Under the pieces are notes generated by a model, which was not told the origin of the DNA, made no database searches, and saw nothing but the letters and a program-made list of their open reading frames with translations. Position numbers and translations under genes: made by a program. A stretch of 41,606 nt of DNA from an uncultured Paracoccaceae bacterium (GTDB lineage: Bacteria; Pseudomonadota; Alphaproteobacteria; Rhodobacterales; Rhodobacteraceae), in the NCBI GenBank assembly GCA_951812615.1, contig CATOSU010000021.1:42501-84106 (forward strand). The letters run 5' to 3'. Positions 9,354-16,966 of the stretch are shown piece by piece (within the stretch, counting starts at the first letter, position 1; every line of letters begins with the position of its first letter).

Positions 9354-10055
9354 ATGTCCCGCCTCACCTCCATCCGTGCATCGTCCACGTGGTCCGACGT
9401 CATCGAGGGCCAGCCCCAGCATGCGATACTGGCAATTCTCACTGCAGCCGGGGCGTGCTCGCTTCTTGTTAACCCGGAAAACGCCCCGAAGCTCCTCGGC
9501 CTTACCGCGACCGGCTGGGTCGGGCTTTCCATCGCGCTGGCCATCCTGCATCAGGGGCTGGTCGCGCTGGTCTTTCGCCTGCAGTTGCACCGCAACCTGA
9601 TGACGCGGCTTTTCGGCCCGAACGACACAAAGATCTGGGCGGCCCTGTTCATGCCCCTGCTGGCGGCCCGCCCGCTTACCGTTCTGTGCGCTGCCATTGC
9701 GGATCCTGTTCCGATTACCCAATACCGAGGGGCCGAGATCCTGATCGGTCTCGCCCTGCTGACCGCCGCCATCTGGGCGATGCACTCGACGCTTGTTCAT
9801 TTCACGCTGCCCCGGGCGCTGGGCGGGGATCATTTCCGGGACGAGATTGCGGCCATGCCGATGGTCAACGCCGGCGCGTTCCGGTATACTGCCAACGCGA
9901 TGTACGGCGTCGTCTTCCTCGGCCTCTGGGGCATCGCGCTGCTCTTCGGATCGTGGAACGCTCTGGTGCTGGCCCTGTTCCAGCACGCCTATATCTGGGT
10001 GCATATGTACTGCACAGAAAAACCGGACATGGAATGGATCTATGGCCGGCGGTAA
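9354..10055 (+). CDS. phosphatidylethanolamine N-methyltransferase-like membrane protein
   Basis: A 233-residue integral membrane protein with four to five hydrophobic segments (for example VGLSIALAILHQGLVALVFRL and GVVFLGLWGIALLFGSWNAL). The C-terminal segment FQHAYIWVHMYCTEKPDMEWIYG resembles the AdoMet-binding signature of PEMT/Opi3-type methyltransferases (HAY.W.H.y..E.pdm..iYG). Those enzymes methylate PE head groups on the way to phosphatidylcholine, a common Rhodobacteraceae lipid. The substrate is inferred; related isoprenylcysteine methyltransferase-fold proteins are an alternative. No clear ribosome site precedes the ATG. Confidence 0.75.
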   Translation: MSRLTSIRASSTWSDVIEGQPQHAILAILTAAGACSLLVNPENAPKLLGLTATGWVGLSIALAILHQGLVALVFRLQLHRNLMTRLFGPNDTKIWAALFMPLLAARPLTVLCAAIADPVPITQYRGAEILIGLALLTAAIWAMHSTLVHFTLPRALGGDHFRDEIAAMPMVNAGAFRYTANAMYGVVFLGLWGIALLFGSWNALVLALFQHAYIWVHMYCTEKPDMEWIYGRR

Positions 10056-10107
10056 AGGATATGCGCGCTTTTTGTAAATCGCGCCCCGGGCAATCCGGCG
10101 GCCCCTG

Positions 10108-11142
10108 CTAAAACGGCTGACACAGATCGCGATGCGTGTAGAAGGCAACGCTGTGCCCGTTTTGACGAAGACACCCATCGCTCCAGTCCCCTTGAAAAGT
10201 CATACCATTATCGGACAGCGTTCCCGGGCCGTTGGGCCGGTTGTCCCGAAACTCGCCTTTGAAGTGGCGGCCATCGCGCAGCGTCACGGTCGCGAAGCCG
10301 GAAATCCGGCCGTCCCGAAACGTTCCATCAACGGTTTCGTAGGAATGGCCATTCGAATACCATTTCAGGGTGCCGACCCCTTCGGCCTTCTTACCTTCAC
10401 ACGGTCCGTTCCACGTGATCCTGTCCCCGTCCCTCGGAAAGTTGTTCCACACCCTGCATCCGTTTGAGGCATCGGCAATCCAACCTGCGTGTTCTCCGGA
10501 CCAGGCCGTTTCCGCGTGCCGCCCGACAAGCATCGAACTAAAGCTGTGCCGCACAACAACAACCTTCGCAGCCAGAACCTCCGCATCCGGCGATACGTCC
10601 CCCGGACCCTTGGGAATATCCGTAACCAGATCTATGGTCAGCCAGTTCCCGATGCCTTTGCCGTGAACTTGCCAGGCGCCGTTCCAGGTTACGTTGTCCT
10701 GCCGCGGATATGCTTCATTCCACATTATCCGTTCGGCCGGACCGAACTTCTGTTCCAGACCAGTAATCGCCTGCGACAGGCTCACCAGATCTCCCGGTTT
10801 AGGTTTCATCGTCGCCGTCACACTGAGAACGCGCCGGCGCCCGCTTGGAAACCTGACCACGGACAGTTCCACCTGCGTATGGGCAGAGCCCGCGGAAACA
10901 TGCTCGACATAAACATCGAAGCCAAAGGCGCCGCCCCAGGGAATGGGGTTCAGCCGTTGCCGGAAGCGCTCAAGCCACTTGGCGTCATATTCGTAACCCA
11001 TGTCATGCAGGCGCGTCTTTACTTCGGCCAATGTCATGCCGGCACAAATATGTTGCCAGCACAGATCACGTTCTTCAATTGCGTTCGCAACCTGCCCCGT
11101 CAGCCCCGCGGACAAGATTACGGCAGTCAAAAGGTGGCGCAT
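10108..11142 (-). CDS. secreted MORN-repeat protein
   Basis: A 344-residue protein with signal peptide MRHLLTAVILSAGLTGQVANA. The first two thirds form an unassigned domain (EERDLCWQHICAGMTLAEVK, RFRQRLNPIPWGGAFGFDVY). The last 110 residues carry MORN-type repeats: GVGTLKWYSNGHSYETVDGT, FRDGRISGFATVTLRDGRHF, KGEFRDNRPNGPGTLSDNGM and FQGDWSDG. MORN repeats mediate protein or lipid contacts. Six or more Cys fit an oxidising compartment. The reading frame is open far upstream, but ATG at 11142 is the only start that gives a signal peptide. It is divergent from the gene at 11248. Confidence 0.82.
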   Translation of the reverse strand: MRHLLTAVILSAGLTGQVANAIEERDLCWQHICAGMTLAEVKTRLHDMGYEYDAKWLERFRQRLNPIPWGGAFGFDVYVEHVSAGSAHTQVELSVVRFPSGRRRVLSVTATMKPKPGDLVSLSQAITGLEQKFGPAERIMWNEAYPRQDNVTWNGAWQVHGKGIGNWLTIDLVTDIPKGPGDVSPDAEVLAAKVVVVRHSFSSMLVGRHAETAWSGEHAGWIADASNGCRVWNNFPRDGDRITWNGPCEGKKAEGVGTLKWYSNGHSYETVDGTFRDGRISGFATVTLRDGRHFKGEFRDNRPNGPGTLSDNGMTFQGDWSDGCLRQNGHSVAFYTHRDLCQPF

Positions 11143-11247
11143 GGGGGAATATTGTCCGGGATCCTCCTCCGGTTCCTTGATCCAGGTCAGCCCGGATCGC
11201 GCCCCAACCAACTTGGCATTTCGTCGTGATCCGGTACGATCTGTGGA

Positions 11248-11550
11248 ATGAAGACCACCCGATCCCGGATCATCGAGGCGCTCGACCTGCTGAAACGCGG
11301 CAATTTCCGCTGCGGAGAGGACATGGATGCGGCCCACGAAATCTGTCAGGCGCAAGAGGGTTCGCCCCTTTTCGACTGGGTCCACGCCCTTGTTCACCGG
11401 ATCGAGGGGGACGACTGGAACGCCGATTACTGGTACCGCCGGGCCGGCCGGGACCGGCATCCGGGACCGGTGGACGAGGAATGGCAGATCATCCGTCAGG
11501 AGGCGGAGGGTTCCAGACCAGCGCAGCGCGGCTTTCAACGAAAGCCTTGA
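11248..11550 (+). CDS. small conserved-looking hypothetical protein
   Basis: A 100-residue soluble protein, MKTTRSRIIEALDLLKRGNF and onwards, with HEICQAQEGSPLFDWVHALV and RIEGDDWNADYWYRRAGR. The WHALVHRIEGD.wNA.YWYRRAG pattern resembles small proteins found widely in proteobacteria; no function is known to me. Ends 94 bases before pyrF on the same strand. Confidence 0.75.
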   Translation: MKTTRSRIIEALDLLKRGNFRCGEDMDAAHEICQAQEGSPLFDWVHALVHRIEGDDWNADYWYRRAGRDRHPGPVDEEWQIIRQEAEGSRPAQRGFQRKP

Positions 11551-11643
11551 TTGCAGCCAAAACCGTAGACGCAGGCGCCTTGCCGCTCTATAGAGCAGCC
11601 GTTTGCCTTTTCGTCCGCTTTCCAGCCCCCCTAGGAGTTCCCC

Positions 11644-12339
11644 ATGTCCGATGACCGACTGATCGTTGCCCTCGATGTCCCCCACGCCGTTGCCGGGCTG
11701 GAACTGGCGGGCAGGTTGGGCGATGCCGTCAGCTTCTACAAGATCGGTCTTGGCATGCTCACCGGCGGCGGGCTGGCGCTGGCCAACGAGCTGAAACAGG
11801 ATCATGGCAAGCGGATCTTTCTGGACATGAAGCTGTTTGATATCGGCGCCACGGTCGAGGCCGCGGTGCGCGGACTGGCACAGTTCGAGCTGGATTTTCT
11901 GACCGTGCATGGTGATCCGCACGTGGTCCGGGCCGCCCGTGAAGGCGCGGCAAACTCGGACATGAAGATCCTCGCCGTCACCATCCTGACCTCGCTGGAC
12001 CGGGCGGATTTGGATGCCGCTCTGATCCGCGACGGCGCCATTCCGGATCTTGTCACGGACCGTGCCGCGCGCGCGTTCGAGGCCGGGGCCGACGGTGTCA
12101 TCGCCTCCCCGCAGGAGGCCGCCGCGATCCGCGCCCTGCCTGAGGCCGCTGGCCGGCTGATCGTCACGCCGGGGGTGCGCCCTGCCGGCAGCGACAAGGG
12201 CGATCAGAAGCGGATCGCCACCCCGGCATCGGCCATCCGCAGCGGCGCCGACCACATTGTCGTGGGCCGGCCGGTCTGGAAATCCGCCGATCCCGCAGCC
12301 GCCGCGCAGGCTATCTTGCAGGAATTGGCCGACGCCTGA
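11644..12339 (+). CDS. pyrF: orotidine 5'-phosphate decarboxylase
   Basis: The enzyme converts OMP to UMP, the last step of de novo pyrimidine synthesis. The 231-residue protein shows the (beta/alpha)8 barrel signatures IVALDVPHAVAGLELAGRLG, YKIGLGMLTGGG, FLDMKLFDIGATV (catalytic Asp-Lys-Asp set) and VTPGVRP with GADHIVVGRPVW for phosphate binding. AGGAGTTCCCC precedes the ATG. The IS630 element lies about 90 bases downstream. Confidence 0.97.
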   Translation: MSDDRLIVALDVPHAVAGLELAGRLGDAVSFYKIGLGMLTGGGLALANELKQDHGKRIFLDMKLFDIGATVEAAVRGLAQFELDFLTVHGDPHVVRAAREGAANSDMKILAVTILTSLDRADLDAALIRDGAIPDLVTDRAARAFEAGADGVIASPQEAAAIRALPEAAGRLIVTPGVRPAGSDKGDQKRIATPASAIRSGADHIVVGRPVWKSADPAAAAQAILQELADA

Positions 12340-12391
12340 ACCAACACGCCACCTGTGCCCTGAAAGACACAAAAGCGCCCGCCTGCGCCGG

Positions 12392-12407
12392 GTCCGGAAT
12401 TCCGGAC
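12392..12407. repeat. 16-bp perfect palindrome and half-terminator after pyrF
   Basis: GTCCGGAATTCCGGAC is self-complementary. Just before it, AAAAGCGCCCG (12371-12381) looks like the left arm of a GC terminator, but the matching right arm stops after CGGG. The element may be the replacement end of the pyrF terminator or a rearrangement scar 19 bases from the IS. Confidence 0.5.
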
Positions 12408-12425
12408 TATTCCGTTCGAAGCTAT

Positions 12426-13482
12426 TAAAGCATCCGACCTTTAACCTGAGACATATCCGGCAGCCTTGAAGTAGTTCCAGCACTCTTCCGGTGAGAAGAG
12501 TTCGCAGATTTCAGTGAGGGCTTTGAACATGTCGGTGAAGGTTCGAGCGCCGATCCTGCGCAGGTGTGCTTTGAGTTTCGAGAAGGCCATCTCGATCGGG
12601 TTGAGATCGGGGCTATAGGGCGGCAGAAACAGGAACCAGCATCCGGCTTTGCGCATGGCTTTGGCCGCAGCGGCATTCTTGTGCGTCGCGAGGTTGTCTA
12701 GGATCACGACGGTACCTGGCTCCAGTTCCGGCACCAGCACCTGCTCGACATAAGCCGCAAAGGCTTCGCCATCCATCGCGCCCTTGATGACCCAGGGTGC
12801 GATCAATGCGTCGGCGCTGAGGCCCGCGATGAAGGTCTGCGTGCCCCATGATCCAAAGGGCGCATCCATCACCAGCCGCGCGCCCCGTTGTGACCATCCA
12901 CGCTGGCGGGTCAGGTTGGTTTTGACAGAGGTTTCATCAATGAATACAGCACGATCTGGCTGAGCCGAGACGGCAGGCAAGCGGTGTTTGACCCAATGGT
13001 CGCGTTGTTTCCTTACCCTCGCGCGGTGTCGTTCAGTCGCGACCAACGTCTTTTTTTGTACGTGAAGCCCAGCTTGCGCAGGAACCGGCCAATCGCATCA
13101 GGGTGCGCCTGAACACCGGTCGCATCCGCAAGAGCGCCGGCAAGTTCAGGCATGGTCATGTCGCCGTCCTGTTCAATCAGTTCGATCAGAAGCGACCGAT
13201 GCGGATCAAGCTTGCCCTTGCCGCGAGGACGGCCCTGAGGCGCGGCCCTTGCTTGTCCGGTTCGCCGGATCGCAAGCCCCCAACGCGCCCCGGTCGCGGG
13301 CGAAAGCTTCAGGCGCAACGCCGCCGCGCGTCCGCTCAATCCTTCTTCAACCAACTTCTGAAACCGCATCCGCAACGCGTTCGGCAAAGGTGCTGACATG
13401 ATCCATCCTCCCAAACAGGATGAATCACAGATCGGCACTCAAGGGAATCCCTTGCGATTCAGGTTTTGAGCCGGACGCTTTA
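12426..13482 (-). mobile_element. IS630-family insertion sequence with TA target ends
   Basis: The element body 12428-13480 (1053 bp) has imperfect terminal inverted repeats: AAGCATCCGACC at the left and, on the other strand, AAGCGTCCGGCT at the right, with AACCTGA shared further in. TA lies directly outside each end, as expected for IS630/Tc1-type insertion into TA. It contains one two-frame transposase. It looks intact, so it could be active. Confidence 0.85.
12441..13399 (-). CDS. IS630-family transposase made by -1 frameshifting
   Basis: Frame 1 (to 13013) encodes the helix-turn-helix half: LPNALRMRFQKLVEEGLSGR and AIGRFLRKLGFTYKK. Frame 2 (from about 13057 to 12441) encodes the DDE catalytic half: AVFIDETSVKTNLTRQRGW, VILDNLATHKN and PPYSPDLNPIEMAFSKLK. 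The two join at a run of seven A residues (T7 on the plus strand at 13051-13057); a -1 slip gives YKKKTLVATERHRARVRK, the usual sequence of the family. Programmed slippage is normal in IS630, so the split is not a defect. Start ATG at 13399 has GGGAGG seven bases upstream. Confidence 0.9.
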
Positions 13483-13536
13483 GGGCACGCTGGGGTTGAG
13501 ACACTCCCCCGACGAACCGTTTCTTCCTGAGGTTCG

Positions 13537-13986
13537 TTACCTCCCCCCGCTCAAATCGCGGGGGGTCTTTCCTAGAGCCCCGGAAATTGAACTCAGGTAA
13601 GCCCCCAGCCAATCCGCGAAATGCGGGATACGCAGGTCATGCGCCATGTAGTCTTCCGGCCTCATGAGCGCCCAGCGCTGGCCCTCGTCGCCCAGCCGGA
13701 TCTGCGCCCGGGCCTGTTCCGGGATATGCGCGGCAAAGAACCAGCACAAACCGGACGGACGTCGGTAATGCGCCACCCGCACCAGATCGGCAGGGACCAG
13801 AGCCAGCCCGACCTCTTCCCGCGTTTCGCGAAGAATACAGTCCTCCGGCGTTTCCGGCGCATCGCGGCCACCCCCGGGAAAGTCCCAGTGCGCCGGATAG
13901 GCTATATGGGAAAAATCATCGCGCAGGATCACCAGCACCTGCGCGCCCACGAACAACGCCAGCTTGGTTCCGGCAAAATCCTCCAC
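13537..13986 (-). CDS. Nudix hydrolase
   Basis: A 149-residue protein with a full Nudix box: GGRDAPETPEDCILRETREE followed by VGL (G-x5-E-x7-RE-x2-EE-x-G). It begins FAGTKLALFVGAQVLVILRD and has WDFPGGGR before the box. Nudix enzymes cleave nucleoside diphosphate derivatives; the substrate cannot be told. The last nine residues (TPRDLSGGR) are encoded by a GC hairpin, so the native stop may have been lost or the tail is incidental. Confidence 0.9.
   Translation of the reverse strand: MEDFAGTKLALFVGAQVLVILRDDFSHIAYPAHWDFPGGGRDAPETPEDCILRETREEVGLALVPADLVRVAHYRRPSGLCWFFAAHIPEQARAQIRLGDEGQRWALMRPEDYMAHDLRIPHFADWLGAYLSSISGALGKTPRDLSGGR
13543..13572 (+). terminator. GC hairpin followed by TCTTTCCT
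   Basis: CCCCCCGC and GCGGGGGG (13543-13550 and 13558-13565) form an 8-bp stem with a 7-base loop, followed by TCTTT on the plus strand. It would stop transcription coming from the pyrF/IS side and overlaps the 3' end of the Nudix gene. A second short inverted repeat (ACGAACC/GGTTCGT, 13512-13537) lies beside it. Confidence 0.5.
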
Positions 13987-14323
13987 GCGGCTCTCCCTGC
14001 TCCCTGCCCGGGTCAGTTTATCACGACCGGCATTGCGCCGGCGGTCAATTCGAAATCACATGCGCTTTTCCGCCGGTCTCGGGCATCGCGCAGGAAGCCG
14101 CAGCCACCCGGCATTCCGGAATCGATAAGACAGGACACGGGTTAAAATGCGCCTTATGGCTCCACGGCCAATCTGATCAAAACCTGCCGAAAATGCCCCC
14201 CTGACCCCGGCGGACAGACCGCGCCGCCCTGAAGGCCAGCGATCTCTCTTCCAGCATCGCGTCAGACATATTCCTGCAACCTGCCCCTGTCCCGCCCTGC
14301 ACGTCCCGTGATAAGCTGCGACC
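13987..14323. other. intergenic region between Nudix and dinB genes
   Basis: These 337 bases separate two divergent genes. No convincing ORF, RNA or repeat was seen. A GTTC-N7-GTTC-type alphaproteobacterial SOS box was looked for by eye upstream of dinB and not found. Confidence 0.5.
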
Positions 14324-15577
14324 ATGCCCGCACTGTGCCGCGATTGCCTGACCCGGATGGAGCCCCAGCCCCGATGCCCGTCCTGTGGCAGCCCGCGTCT
14401 GTTGTCGCATCCTGAACTGTTCGATCTGAGCATCGCGCATATGGATTGCGATGCCTTCTATGCCTCGGTCGAAAAACGCGACGATCCCTCGCTGGCGGAC
14501 AAACCGGTTATCATTGGGGGCGGCCGCCGCGGCGTGGTGTCCACCGCCTGTTACGTTGCCCGCATCCGCGGTGTCCGTTCGGCCATGCCGATGTTTCAGG
14601 CCCTGCGGCTGTGCCCCGACGCGGTGATCATCAAGCCGCGCATGTCGGTCTATGCCGAGGTCAGCAAGCAGATCCGCGCGATAATGGACGAACTGACGCC
14701 GGTGGTGGAACCGCTGTCTCTGGATGAAGCGTTTCTGGACCTCACCGGCACCGAGCGTCTGCACGGTGCGCCGCCGGCAGTGATGCTGGCCCGGCTGGTC
14801 AGACGCATGAAGGATGAGCTGGGACTGACCGGATCCATCGGGCTCAGCCATAACAAGTTCCTTGCCAAGGTGGCGTCCGATCTCGACAAGCCGCGCGGCT
14901 TTTCGGTGATCGGAAAGGCCGGGACACAGGCGTTCCTGCACGACAAGCCCGTCAGCCTGATCTGGGGCGTCGGCGCGGTGACTCAGGACGCGCTGGAAAA
15001 GGCCGGCATACGCACCTTCACCGATCTTCTGCGCTGGGATCGCGAGGAACTGAGCGCGCGGTTCGGCAGCATGGGCGACAGGCTGTGGCATCTGGCACGC
15101 GGGCAGGACCGCCGCCGGGTCAGCGGCAACGAACCGGTCAAATCGATCTCTAACGAAACCACGTTTTTCGAGGACACCGCCGATCCCGACTTGCTGGACG
15201 GCCATCTCTGGCGCATGGCCGAAAAGGTCGCCGACCGGGCCAAGGCCAAGGGCATCGCCGGCCGGGTGGTGACACTGAAACTCAAGCGCGCCGATCACCG
15301 GATCATCAGCCGCCGAGTGTCTCTGCGCGACCCCACACAGCTGGCCGACACGCTGTACCGGCAGGCGCGGGCCCTGTTCGATCAGGTTCAGGACACCGGT
15401 CCCTACCGGTTACTGGGTTGCGGCCTGTCACATCTGTGCGACGCCGAAGAGGCCGACAAATCCGGCGATCTTCTGGACCCGCAGGCCGAGCAGCGCACCG
15501 GGGCCGAACGGGCCACCGACACCATCCGCGAACGGTACGGCACAGACGCAATCGTCAAAGGCCGTGCGTTGCGTTGA
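14324..15577 (+). CDS. dinB: DNA polymerase IV with N-terminal zinc ribbon
   Basis: A 417-residue Y-family translesion polymerase. The catalytic core shows IAHMDCDAFYASVE (metal-binding Asp41 and Asp43), PLSLDEAFLDLTG, SIGLSHNKFLAKVASDLDKP and the helix-hairpin-helix region IWGVGAVTQDALEKAGI; the little-finger domain follows to about residue 385. Unlike enterobacterial DinB it begins with a CX2C...CX2C zinc ribbon (Cys5, Cys8, Cys18, Cys21), a form seen in some alphaproteobacteria. It stands alone. Confidence 0.95.
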   Translation: MPALCRDCLTRMEPQPRCPSCGSPRLLSHPELFDLSIAHMDCDAFYASVEKRDDPSLADKPVIIGGGRRGVVSTACYVARIRGVRSAMPMFQALRLCPDAVIIKPRMSVYAEVSKQIRAIMDELTPVVEPLSLDEAFLDLTGTERLHGAPPAVMLARLVRRMKDELGLTGSIGLSHNKFLAKVASDLDKPRGFSVIGKAGTQAFLHDKPVSLIWGVGAVTQDALEKAGIRTFTDLLRWDREELSARFGSMGDRLWHLARGQDRRRVSGNEPVKSISNETTFFEDTADPDLLDGHLWRMAEKVADRAKAKGIAGRVVTLKLKRADHRIISRRVSLRDPTQLADTLYRQARALFDQVQDTGPYRLLGCGLSHLCDAEEADKSGDLLDPQAEQRTGAERATDTIRERYGTDAIVKGRALR

Positions 15578-15584
15578 GTGCGTC

Positions 15585-16445
15585 CTACTCTGCCGCCAGC
15601 GGTATTTCGTCCGGTCCGTAGGTCGCGATTTCGGCGATCACGCCGCGCAGGAGGGACCGGAATGCCTCGAAATTCCGGTTCGGACGCACCTTGCGTTCGT
15701 CCATGTAGATCGACCGGTCGATCTCGACCTGAATCGCGTGTTGCATGCGCGACGGACGCCCATAGGCCTGTGTCACGTAAGCCCCCGCAAAAGGCGCGTT
15801 GCGGGTCACCGTCAACCCGGCCCCGGCAAACGCAGCTTCGATCCGTTCGACCACATCCGGGGCCGCCGCGGCACCGAAGCGGTCGCCCAGAACGATCTCG
15901 GGCCGCTTGCCCTGACGCTGGGCGGAGCCGTCCATCGCCTCGTGCGGCATCGAATGACAATCGATCAGAACCGCACGGCCGAACCGTGCGCTGGCCTCGT
16001 CCAGAAGATCCTGCAGCGCCGTGTGATACGGCTTCCAATAGCCGTCGATTCGCCGCTGCACCTCGGTCATCGAAATGCGGCCGGAATAGATGTTGCGCCC
16101 GTTGGCCACCACGCGGGGAATGACCCCCAGCCCGGAGGCAACACGCGGATTGTAGCCCTGCCGGCGCACGCCTTCGATAAGGGCGGGATCCAGCTCGTCC
16201 ACGCTGCGGTTCAGGTCAACGAATGCGCGCGGCGCGCCAGCACACAAAAGCGGCGAGCCGAACTCGGGCGCGGCATCGAAAAGCTGGTCGACAAAAGCAT
16301 CTTCGGAGGAGCGGATCGTGCGTTCATCCAGCTGGCTGCGCCGGATGAACGACGCCGGGTAGTCGCTGCCGCTGTGCGGCGAGGCGAAGACCACGCAGGA
16401 CGACGGTTCCGCAGGTTTCAGCAGGTGATACGCAACCTTTGGCAT
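15585..16445 (-). CDS. N-formylglutamate amidohydrolase family protein
   Basis: A 286-residue protein with the N-formylglutamate deformylase-family motifs FASPHSGSDYPASFI, RAFVDLNRSVDELDPALI, LIDCHSMPHEAMDG and QVEIDRSIYMDE. His and Asp/Glu in these motifs are the metal and catalytic residues. The classic enzyme (HutG) ends histidine degradation, but no hut genes are near, so the true substrate may differ. ATG at 16445 is preferred over an upstream ATG at 16469 because GAGAGGAG lies just before it. Convergent with dinB, 7 bases between the stops. Confidence 0.9.
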   Translation of the reverse strand: MPKVAYHLLKPAEPSSCVVFASPHSGSDYPASFIRRSQLDERTIRSSEDAFVDQLFDAAPEFGSPLLCAGAPRAFVDLNRSVDELDPALIEGVRRQGYNPRVASGLGVIPRVVANGRNIYSGRISMTEVQRRIDGYWKPYHTALQDLLDEASARFGRAVLIDCHSMPHEAMDGSAQRQGKRPEIVLGDRFGAAAAPDVVERIEAAFAGAGLTVTRNAPFAGAYVTQAYGRPSRMQHAIQVEIDRSIYMDERKVRPNRNFEAFRSLLRGVIAEIATYGPDEIPLAAE

Positions 16446-16593
16446 GGATGCTCCTCTCACTGTCAACATAGACCGGAAACTGTCCCGTCCAAAAGCCCTT
16501 GATCCCGCTTCCGACTCCTTTTATAGACGCCGCACCCGGCGCGGAATTCCGCGCCCCATTTCGTTGTGGGGCAGGTGAAGGGCCGGCATTCAT

Positions 16594-16668
16594 GGGCGCT
16601 TAGCTCAGCGGTAGAGCACTTCGTTGACATCGAAGGGGTCACTGGTTCAATCCCAGTAGTGCCCACCA
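16594..16668 (+). tRNA. tRNA-Val(GAC)
   Basis: A full cloverleaf: acceptor GGGCGCT/AGTGCCC (one G-U pair), D arm GCTCAGCGGTAGAGC, anticodon stem CTTCG/CGAAG around loop TTGACAT (anticodon GAC), T arm ACTGG-TTCAATC-CCAGT, discriminator A and encoded CCA. Confidence 0.97.
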
Positions 16669-16746
16669 TGAATTCACTGTTCCGGTCCGCCGGGACCCCG
16701 CAAACCCAGGCGCTGGCCCGCGCCGCAAAGCAAAAGGAGAGGACCG

Positions 16747-16872
16747 ATGAAGGTCAAGAACTCGCTCCGCTCGCTGAAGAACCGGCACCGCGACTGCCGG
16801 GTCGTGCGCCGCAAAGGCCGCGTTTACGTCATCAACAAGACGCAGCGGAAATTCAAGGCACGTCAGGGCTGA
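16747..16872 (+). CDS. rpmJ: 50S ribosomal protein L36 (zinc-free type)
   Basis: A 41-residue basic protein, [20 protein letters not shown] then [21 protein letters not shown]. It matches the alphaproteobacterial L36. It has a single Cys, so it is the zinc-independent form rather than the four-ligand zinc ribbon. AAAGGAGAGG lies six bases upstream of the ATG. A strong terminator follows. Confidence 0.97.
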   Translation: MKVKNSLRSLKNRHRDCRVVRRKGRVYVINKTQRKFKARQG

Positions 16873-16896
16873 AGCGCCCGACAGCCGGACATGTTC

Positions 16897-16927
16897 AAAC
16901 CGCGCGCTGGCAAGGCGCGCGGTTTTT
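16897..16927 (+). terminator. Rho-independent terminator of rpmJ
   Basis: AAACCGCGCGC and GCGCGCGGTTT form an 11-bp stem with loop TGGCAAG, followed by a T run (TTTTTTCG). Confidence 0.95.
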
Positions 16928-16966
16928 TCGTGTTTGTCCGCCGCCTGACGGGAGCAACGTTTCGCT

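Noticed and set aside
12441-13399. The transposase frame break as a pseudogene
   Set aside because: The break is at seven A residues, and a -1 slip restores the family sequence, as is normal for IS630.
13987-14323. SOS-regulated promoter for dinB
   Set aside because: No GTTC-N7-GTTC-like box was found by eye.
16594-16668. tRNA-Val as an integration site
   Set aside because: No integrase gene and no duplicated tRNA 3' end were seen nearby.
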